A stretch of 20,086 nucleotides of DNA, from positions 1 to 20,086 of the forward strand of contig JAEWYW010000041.1 of NCBI GenBank assembly GCA_023458535.1. Direction: 5' to 3'. Position numbers and translations under genes: made by a program. This document shows positions 15,613-20,086 of this stretch, piece by piece. The DNA is from Bacteroidota bacterium (GTDB taxonomy: Bacteria > Bacteroidota > Bacteroidia > Flavobacteriales > Weeksellaceae). A model generated the notes under the pieces. The model was not told the origin of the DNA and ran no database searches. It worked only from the letters and a program-made list of their open reading frames with translations. Position 1 is the first letter of the stretch, and each line of letters starts with the position of its first letter.

Positions 15613-16257
15613 ATGGAAAATCTTTATGATAAAAGAAAAAGTTACGAAAAATTCGAACTTACTGAAAATCAAATTGAAAAAGATCCTTTATTGCAGTTTC
15701 AGCATTGGTATCAGCAGGCGGAAGAGCAAAAAGGCAATTGGGAAGCCAACGCCATGTCTGTTTCTACAGTAGAGGAAGATGGATGTCCCAGGACGAGAAT
15801 GGTTTTGCTGAAATCTTTTGACCAAAATGGTTTTGTGTTTTACACCAATTATGAAAGTAAAAAAGGTAAAGCTTTGGAGAAATCTCCAAAGGCATGTCTC
15901 CATTTCTTTTGGCCATTTTTAGAACGTCAGGTTATTATAAAAGCAGACTTAGAAAAAGTACCAGAAGAAGTTTCTACTGAATATTTTTTATCTCGACCGC
16001 GAGGAAGTCAGTTGGGAGCGGTCGTTTCTCCTCAAAGCTCGGAAATTCCCAACCGTGAATTTTTGGAGGATAAATTACATGAACTAGAATCTGTTTTTGA
16101 AGGAAAAGAAATTATTAAACCTGTGTCTTGGGGTGGTTATATCGCTAAGCCTTATGAAATTGAATTTTGGCAGGGAAGAGCCAACAGACTTCACGACAGA
16201 ATAGTATATAACAAACAAGGTGATAATAACTGGAAAATTTCTCGCCTTGCGCCATAA
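15613..16257 (+). CDS. pdxH: Pyridoxamine 5'-phosphate oxidase
   Basis: This 214-residue FMN enzyme oxidises pyridoxamine or pyridoxine 5'-phosphate to pyridoxal 5'-phosphate, the cofactor of the metY-type enzyme and aminotransferases in this window. FMN-contact segments are RTRMVLLK (60-67), YTNYESKKGKAL (77-88) and the SRPRGSQLGAVVSPQS stretch (127-142). The C-terminal family signature is E184 to R196 (EFWQGRANRLHDR), near the end as expected. The length is usual for the family. The N terminus (NLYDKRKSYEKFELTE) matches the disordered start of homologues, supporting this ATG. The gene stands alone, divergent from the YqgE/AlgH gene and convergent with the HU gene, with a terminator between. 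Confidence 0.97.
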   Translation: MENLYDKRKSYEKFELTENQIEKDPLLQFQHWYQQAEEQKGNWEANAMSVSTVEEDGCPRTRMVLLKSFDQNGFVFYTNYESKKGKALEKSPKACLHFFWPFLERQVIIKADLEKVPEEVSTEYFLSRPRGSQLGAVVSPQSSEIPNREFLEDKLHELESVFEGKEIIKPVSWGGYIAKPYEIEFWQGRANRLHDRIVYNKQGDNNWKISRLAP

Positions 16258-16260
16258 AAC

Positions 16261-16294
16261 AAAAACAGCCTTCAATTTGAAGGCTGTTTTTTTT
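16261..16294. terminator. Bidirectional terminator between pdxH and the HU gene
   Basis: ACAGCCTTC and GAAGGCTGT pair around AATTT, with AAAA before and eight Ts after (16287-16294). It lies just after the pdxH stop and 18 nt beyond the HU stop on the other strand. Confidence 0.88.
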
Positions 16295-16311
16295 GTTATC
16301 TTGTAATAAGA

Positions 16312-16602
16312 TTATTTTTTCTTTGCACCAGATACGGCATCAGCTAAATCTGCTCCAGCTTTAAACTTAGCCACTTTCTTAGCAGCAATTTTAATTGGCT
16401 TCTTAGTTGCAGGGTTGATACCTTGTCTTGCAGCTCTTTCAGCTACTGAAAATGTACCGAAACCTACTAAAGAAATTTTACCATCTTTTTTCTTTAAAGT
16501 AGTTGTAACGTTAGAGATGAAAGACTCTAAAGCTGCTTTAGCTGCTACTTTAGTAATTCCAGCATCCTTTGCAATTGCGTCGATTAATTCAGACTTGTTC
16601 AT
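16312..16602 (-). CDS. HU-family histone-like DNA-binding protein
   Basis: This 96-residue HU protein bends and compacts DNA as a dimer. The N-terminal helices (MNKSELIDAIAKDAGITK) are typical, and the family signature GFGTFSVAERAARQGINPAT runs from residue 47 to 66, including the proline-tipped arm (NPAT). The tail is Lys/Ala-rich (SGAKKK). The length is close to the usual 90-100 residues. The gene is monocistronic, with its own promoter and a terminator shared with pdxH. Codon use looks biased toward a small set (GCT/GCA, AAA), consistent with high expression, although this was judged by eye. It could be called hup; paralogues elsewhere cannot be excluded. Confidence 0.95.
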   Translation of the reverse strand: MNKSELIDAIAKDAGITKVAAKAALESFISNVTTTLKKKDGKISLVGFGTFSVAERAARQGINPATKKPIKIAAKKVAKFKAGADLADAVSGAKKK

Positions 16603-16635
16603 AATTTTATAATATTAAAGTTAGTTGTTATTAAG

Positions 16636-16666
16636 CAAATATAGGACTATTTTCAAATTGCGCAAA
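16636..16666 (-). promoter_or_regulatory. Promoter of the HU gene
   Basis: On the minus strand, TTTG (16663-16666), a 19-nt spacer and TATATTTG (16636-16643) are a canonical Bacteroidota promoter. Initiation near 16630 leaves about 28 nt of leader. Confidence 0.7.
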
Positions 16667-17011
16667 TTTTTTAATAAAAATTGTATAATTTTTTTTCGTT
16701 TCGGCTAAATCTATTAAAAAATGATAATTTAACTTTTTGCCAAAAATCAAGGTTTGCTGTCACTAAAATTATGCCAAAAGCTCTAGTATAGCCAATTTTG
16801 AGAAAATTTAATTTTACAAATGGATATTACGAATTCCGTAATTGATTGTTAATTGTATTTGTTTTTGGCTTTATCCTTGTAAAGTCTTTAAATAATGGGT
16901 GTTAATATTGTTTTTACTGAAATTTTTATTTGATAGTTGAAGTGAAAAAACAGCAGTATTTTGAATCGTATATTAAAATAGATATGTCATTCATATTTCT
17001 AATTTTATTAA

Positions 17012-17019
17012 TAAATTTG
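17012..17019 (+). promoter_or_regulatory. -7 box directly before panD
   Basis: TAAATTTG matches TAnnTTTG but ends only 4 nt before the panD ATG at 17024. Initiation from it would start at or next to the ATG, giving a leaderless or nearly leaderless mRNA. No clear -33 element is seen. Confidence 0.4.
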
Positions 17020-17023
17020 CAGC

Positions 17024-17374
17024 ATGTTAATAGAAGTATTTAAATCTAAAATACATCGGGTAAAAGTTACGGCTTCCGATTTGAACTATATTGGGAGTAT
17101 AACGATAGATGAAGACCTTATAGATGCTGCAGGTCTGGTGATTGGTGAAAGGGTTTATATTGTAGATGTAAACAACGGTGAACGTTTTGATACTTACGTG
17201 ATTAAGGGTACGAGAGGCTCAGGTGAAATTTGCTTGAACGGTCCAGCAGCAAGAAAAGTGCAGCCAGGCGACACCATTATCATCATTGCATATGCACAAA
17301 TGACTCCTGAAGAGGCAAAAAGTTTCCAGCCAAAAATTATCTTCCCAAATGAAGATACAAATCTTCTAACTTAG
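17024..17374 (+). CDS. panD: Aspartate 1-decarboxylase
   Basis: This 116-residue pyruvoyl enzyme makes beta-alanine from aspartate for pantothenate and coenzyme A synthesis. The proenzyme cleaves itself between G24 and S25 (LNYIGSITID), turning Ser25 into the pyruvoyl group. Also visible are the N-terminal FKSKIHRVKVT and the conserved NGPAARKVQPGD (about 74-85). The length matches short PanD proteins, and the start matches the family N terminus (MLIEVFKSKIH). The stop codon lies 3 nt before the next ATG, so it forms an operon with the flippase-like membrane protein. Other pan genes are not in the window. Confidence 0.96.
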   Translation: MLIEVFKSKIHRVKVTASDLNYIGSITIDEDLIDAAGLVIGERVYIVDVNNGERFDTYVIKGTRGSGEICLNGPAARKVQPGDTIIIIAYAQMTPEEAKSFQPKIIFPNEDTNLLT

Positions 17375-17377
17375 TAT

Positions 17378-18391
17378 ATGGAGAAAAAATCTGGCAGTTT
17401 TCTAAAAACATCTCTAACAATCCTAATATCTTTGTTGTTTGCAGGCCTTTTCATGTGGTTAGCCGTAAGAGGTTTGGATGTTGAAAAAATAAAGGCAGCA
17501 TTAGCAAAAGCCAATTATTTCTGGGTTTTTGCGGCTTCCATTTTCGGATTGTTGGCTTATTGGTTCAGAGCTGTCCGTTGGAATTTACTTCTCGAGCCCA
17601 TGGGATATCATATTTCCAATTCTAATTCTTTTTGGAGTTTGTCTTTTGGTTATTTAATGAATCTTACCATACCAAGAAGTGGAGAATTAGCGAGAGCTAC
17701 TGCATTATATGGAGTAGAAAAAGTGCCTGTGGATAAGTCTTTCGGTACAATTATATTAGAAAGAGTGGTGGACTTGGTCTGCATGATAGGTTTTCTGCTT
17801 CTCACTTTGGTTTTTAAATACGATGCCATCGTCAGTTTTTATCGTTCTTCTGGCATTGATGTCAATCCTACATACATTATCCTCGCAATTGTCATTTTCT
17901 TAATTGGAACTTTTCTTTTCTTTAAATTTAAAGATCATTTTAAAAAAAATACTTTTTTAGCGAAAGTAATTCAGTTTATTGAAGGGATTTTTAATGGCTT
18001 GACTTCTATTTTCAGATTGAAAAAGAAAGGACTGTTTATCTTTCACTCGCTTATGATTTGGGTGTGTTATTACCTGGCTGCTTATTTGGTGTGTTTTGCA
18101 TTACCTGAAACATCCGATTTTACAATCGCAGACGGTTTTTTCATCATCGTCGTTGGAACTTTGGGAATGATGGTTCCTGCTAGTGGTGGTATTGGTGCCT
18201 TCCATTTTGCATTGAAAATAGGTATTGCGGCGCTATTTTTATCCATGGGAAAAAGCGCTACAGAAGGTGCTGAAGTTGGTTTGTCCTATGCATTTATATC
18301 TCATACCATGCAATTGGTGATCATGTTGGTGATGGGTCTTATTTCAATTCCTATGTTGGCTAGAGGTAGAAACCAATTGGTCAACTCCTAA
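17378..18391 (+). CDS. Flippase-like/LPG-synthase transmembrane-domain protein
   Basis: This 337-residue inner-membrane protein belongs to the lysylphosphatidylglycerol-synthase TM region family (UPF0104, flippase-like). Seven or eight hydrophobic helices are visible, for example about 12-30, 46-62, 123-145, 160-182, 220-242 and 250-270, and near 305-328. Family features include FRAVRWNLLL (63-72), LMNLTIPRSGELARATAL (93-110) and GMMVPASGGIGAFHF (around 260-275). The soluble aminoacyl-transferase domain of MprF is absent, so lysine transfer to phospholipid is not predicted. The substrate is unknown; a lipid or lipid-linked sugar is possible. It follows panD after 3 nt, so the two are co-transcribed, although no functional tie is evident. 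Confidence 0.87.
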   Translation: MEKKSGSFLKTSLTILISLLFAGLFMWLAVRGLDVEKIKAALAKANYFWVFAASIFGLLAYWFRAVRWNLLLEPMGYHISNSNSFWSLSFGYLMNLTIPRSGELARATALYGVEKVPVDKSFGTIILERVVDLVCMIGFLLLTLVFKYDAIVSFYRSSGIDVNPTYIILAIVIFLIGTFLFFKFKDHFKKNTFLAKVIQFIEGIFNGLTSIFRLKKKGLFIFHSLMIWVCYYLAAYLVCFALPETSDFTIADGFFIIVVGTLGMMVPASGGIGAFHFALKIGIAALFLSMGKSATEGAEVGLSYAFISHTMQLVIMLVMGLISIPMLARGRNQLVNS

Positions 18392-18477
18392 TTAATTCTA
18401 CATACATCCTTTCAAAATTTTTTATTTCCTGTTTTGTCAGTTTTGTTGAATACGTTATTTTCGTGAAAATTTTAACG

Positions 18478-18765
18478 ATGAATTTATATATTGTAGCACT
18501 GTTTACTTTTAAAGAAAACTATCTAATAGATGCCATTGAACTGTTGAAAAAACTGGTATTTCTTACCCGAAAAGAGGATGGTTGTTTACAATATGATTTA
18601 ATTGAAGACAAGGAAAATAAAGGTGTAATGTTTTTGGTTGAACTTTGGGAGACTGAGGAGCAGCATTATAAACACAGTATTTCTGAACATTTAGATGAAT
18701 TCAGAAGACTTTCCTCGGGAATGTTAAGTACGACTCAAGTGTATAAAGGTTTTAAAATTTTCTAA
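18478..18765 (+). CDS. Antibiotic-biosynthesis-monooxygenase-like (YgiN-type) protein
   Basis: This 95-residue protein looks like a single ABM domain, a dimeric alpha/beta barrel found in quinol monooxygenases and related small proteins. The pattern fits: first strand NLYIVALFTFK, helix IDAIELLKKLVFLTRKEDGC, strand LQYDLIEDKENKGVMFLVELWE (with the usual E-x-W), helix EQHYKHSISEHLDEFRRL and last strand TTQVYKGFKIF. The ATG at 18478 is preferred to the in-frame GTG at 18463, because TATTTTCG (18456-18463) resembles a -7 box with one mismatch. No cofactor motif is expected in this family. The substrate is unknown. It stands between two independent genes. Confidence 0.75.
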   Translation: MNLYIVALFTFKENYLIDAIELLKKLVFLTRKEDGCLQYDLIEDKENKGVMFLVELWETEEQHYKHSISEHLDEFRRLSSGMLSTTQVYKGFKIF

Positions 18766-18792
18766 GAATTCTTTAGTTTTCGACTTCTTTTT

Positions 18793-18820
18793 TAATTGAT
18801 CTTTTTCTGAAAATCAATTA
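18793..18820. repeat. Inverted repeat upstream of the lipoprotein gene
   Basis: TAATTGAT (18793-18800) and ATCAATTA (18813-18820) form an 8-bp inverted repeat with a 12-nt spacer. It has no T-run after it, so it is not an obvious terminator. It may be an operator or attenuator, or chance. Confidence 0.4.
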
Positions 18821-18859
18821 GGTACACATTTTGTTAAGATGCAATCATATTTTTTGAAT

Positions 18860-19912
18860 ATGAAAAAGTATTTTCTTTATTTATTACTTCCATTTTTGTT
18901 GGTTTCTTGTGGTGTAATGCACAATTTGCCTGTTTCAGAAACTCCTAATCAATCTATTAAACCCAATAAAACCTATTCTTTCGTCGATCAAAACGGTAAT
19001 TTTTACCCTGATAACTGGCGAACAGAATACGGAAGTCCTTCTAAAAAAGGTAAAATAAAAGAATTTTCCTTAATGAAGCTGGCAACTGATAAAAGTAAAG
19101 AAGTTAATTTGCAAGCTTCTGAGAAGGCTAAAATAGAAAGGGTAGGAGCCAATGCTAATGCAAAACAGAGGGTTTTTATTTTTGTTCATGGTTTCAATGC
19201 TAGTTATAGTAAAGCGTCCCAAAGTTATGACTACATCAAAAGTTTACTTAATACCAGTGTTTCAAAGGACGAAATCATCAATTTTTATTGGGATGGTTTA
19301 GTGGCGAAGTCGATGTTTGGAGCTGGAAAAATTTGGTTCAATGCTACGAATAACAGTCAGATGGCAGGTGAATTTGGTTTAAGAAGGCTCTTAAACTCCA
19401 TAAAAAATAAAGATGTTTACATCATTTCTCACAGTAGAGGTGCTTCCGTTGTCTTAAGTGCGCTTAGTAATCCCCCATTTAGCAAAAGTGAAATTAAAGA
19501 TAGAAAGGAAGATCATAATATTGATATTGATGAAGATTCTAAAAATTTAAAAGAAAACGGTAATAGAATTTATGCCATTATGCTGGCTCCCGCAATTGGT
19601 ACTAAAGATTTCAAGTCTGAAGAATTAAAAGATGGCGTTGATCAATACAGAACTTTCACACCACAGCTTAAGAAAGCCCATATTACTATAAATAACACCG
19701 ATCCGATGTTGAAAAAGATGTTTGGTTTTTTGTCTGATAAATTAAAACCTACCGATTTGGGTTATAAGGAAGATGCCTTCAATGACTTGGTAAACCACTA
19801 TCCTTTTTTAGAGAAGACCGATTTTACTGGCCAAAAGTCTCATGATTTTGACCGGTATATCAGAAATCCTAAATTCATAAGTATTTTAAAGGAATTTAAA
19901 ATCGCAAAATAG
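18860..19912 (+). CDS. Lipoprotein with alpha/beta-hydrolase fold
   Basis: This protein of about 350 residues begins with a lipoprotein signal peptide (MKKYFLYLLLPFLLVSC) whose lipobox cysteine is residue 17. An in-frame ATG at 18839 would add seven residues. The mature part has hydrolase landmarks: VFIFVHGFNASYSKA (about 105-119, oxyanion-loop HGFN) and the nucleophile elbow ISHSRGASVV (189-198, Ser192). A late SHDFDRY may supply the histidine. This resembles DUF900-like serine hydrolases; the substrate is unknown. An acidic insert (KEDHNIDIDEDSKN) follows the elbow region. The Cys is followed by GVMHNL, with no acidic surface-export signal, so a periplasm-facing location is more likely. It has no obvious operon partner. 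Confidence 0.8.
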   Translation: MKKYFLYLLLPFLLVSCGVMHNLPVSETPNQSIKPNKTYSFVDQNGNFYPDNWRTEYGSPSKKGKIKEFSLMKLATDKSKEVNLQASEKAKIERVGANANAKQRVFIFVHGFNASYSKASQSYDYIKSLLNTSVSKDEIINFYWDGLVAKSMFGAGKIWFNATNNSQMAGEFGLRRLLNSIKNKDVYIISHSRGASVVLSALSNPPFSKSEIKDRKEDHNIDIDEDSKNLKENGNRIYAIMLAPAIGTKDFKSEELKDGVDQYRTFTPQLKKAHITINNTDPMLKKMFGFLSDKLKPTDLGYKEDAFNDLVNHYPFLEKTDFTGQKSHDFDRYIRNPKFISILKEFKIAK

Positions 19913-19955
19913 GTTCATAAATATTTTCATATCTTCAAGAAGTAAAAAATAAAAT

Positions 19956-20086
19956 ATGGCAAATAAAAAAATAGGAATTTTTGTAGGGAGTTTGCGCAAA
20001 GATGCGAACTCAAAGAAAATAGCAAAAAATGTGATTAATATGGCTCCTGAGGGCTACGATTTTGAGGTGATAGAAATCGGGCAACT
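19956..20086 (+). CDS. NADPH-dependent FMN reductase-like protein (3' partial)
   Basis: The first 43 codons of an open frame run off the window end. They encode KKIGIFVGSLRKDANSKKIA, with the flavodoxin-like first strand and phosphate-binding loop GSLRKDANSKK of the NADPH-dependent FMN reductase family. These enzymes reduce FMN or quinones with NAD(P)H. It starts 43 nt after the lipoprotein gene. The reaction partner and full length cannot be judged. Confidence 0.8.
   Translation, partial: MANKKIGIFVGSLRKDANSKKIAKNVINMAPEGYDFEVIEIGQ

Larger units (their letters stand above)
16603..17023. other. 421-bp intergenic region between HU and panD
   Basis: This AT-rich gap holds the HU promoter near 16636-16666 on the minus strand and a -7 box at 17012-17019 for panD. 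An interrupted palindrome ATTACG-AATTC-CGTAAT lies at 16826-16842. I see no open frame longer than a dozen codons, no terminator hairpin and no known riboswitch in the 300 bp between. It is unusually long for this compact region. Confidence 0.6.

Noticed and set aside
17378..18391. MprF lysylphosphatidylglycerol synthase
   Set aside because: Only the membrane region is present; the aminoacyl-transferase domain is missing.
18463..18477. GTG at 18463 as the start of the ABM-like gene
   Set aside because: It overlaps a likely -7 box; the ATG at 18478 gives a normal family N terminus.
1..20086. CRISPR arrays, tRNA or rRNA genes, insertion sequences
   Set aside because: No regularly spaced repeats, cloverleaf-like sequences, rRNA core motifs or transposase frames were seen by eye.

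Overview
The window looks like an ordinary chromosomal stretch of a member of the Bacteroidota, most likely class Flavobacteriia and close to Chryseobacterium (Weeksellaceae). The base composition is AT-rich. Start codons are not preceded by Shine-Dalgarno sequences, and promoters carry the Bacteroidota -7 box TAnnTTTG, in the best cases with a TTG/TTTG element 18-21 nt upstream. The proteins also fit: an OMP_b-brl_3 type outer-membrane barrel, an OstA-like protein, a START-like protein, CtlX and a KUP transporter. The taxon is inferred from protein style; no rRNA is present.

Layout. 1-940: 3' part of a tyrosine recombinase gene whose start lies before the window. 998-4508: two pentein-fold guanidino-group hydrolases (an arginine deiminase/DDAH-like protein and CtlX) flank a sulfur-assimilation unit made of a promoter, a SAM-I riboswitch, an intrinsic terminator and an O-acetylhomoserine sulfhydrylase gene (metY type). 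That gene is cut by one in-frame TAA at codon 74. 4509-4635: two GC-rich hairpins, the first a textbook bidirectional terminator. 4636-6948 (minus): outer-membrane beta-barrel/TonB-receptor-like protein. 7237-9219: KUP potassium transporter, divergent from the barrel gene. 9289-11519: Fur-family regulator overlapping an OstA-like LPS-transport protein by one base. 11614-12792: class III aminotransferase. 12996-13391: START-like protein. 13461-14267: divergent class IV aminotransferase homologue. 14346-15559 (minus): secreted amidase and YqgE/AlgH. 15613-16257: pdxH. 16312-16602 (minus): HU protein. 17024-18391: panD plus a flippase-like membrane protein. 18478-18765: small monooxygenase-like protein. 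18860-19912: lipoprotein with an alpha/beta-hydrolase fold. 19956-end: start of an NADPH-dependent FMN reductase gene.

How the genes fit together. Most are housekeeping genes in short units separated by hairpin terminators. Several concern amino-acid and cofactor metabolism: methionine/cysteine synthesis under SAM control, arginine/citrulline-type hydrolases, PLP supply (pdxH) and beta-alanine for CoA (panD). Others concern the envelope (OstA-like, outer-membrane barrel, amidase, flippase-like protein). I found no CRISPR array, transposon, phage module, tRNA or rRNA, and no clearly new multi-gene system. The points most worth a second look are the nonsense codon in the SAM-controlled metY gene, the class IV aminotransferase homologue that seems to have lost PLP-binding residues, and the paired GC-rich palindromes at 4523-4608.
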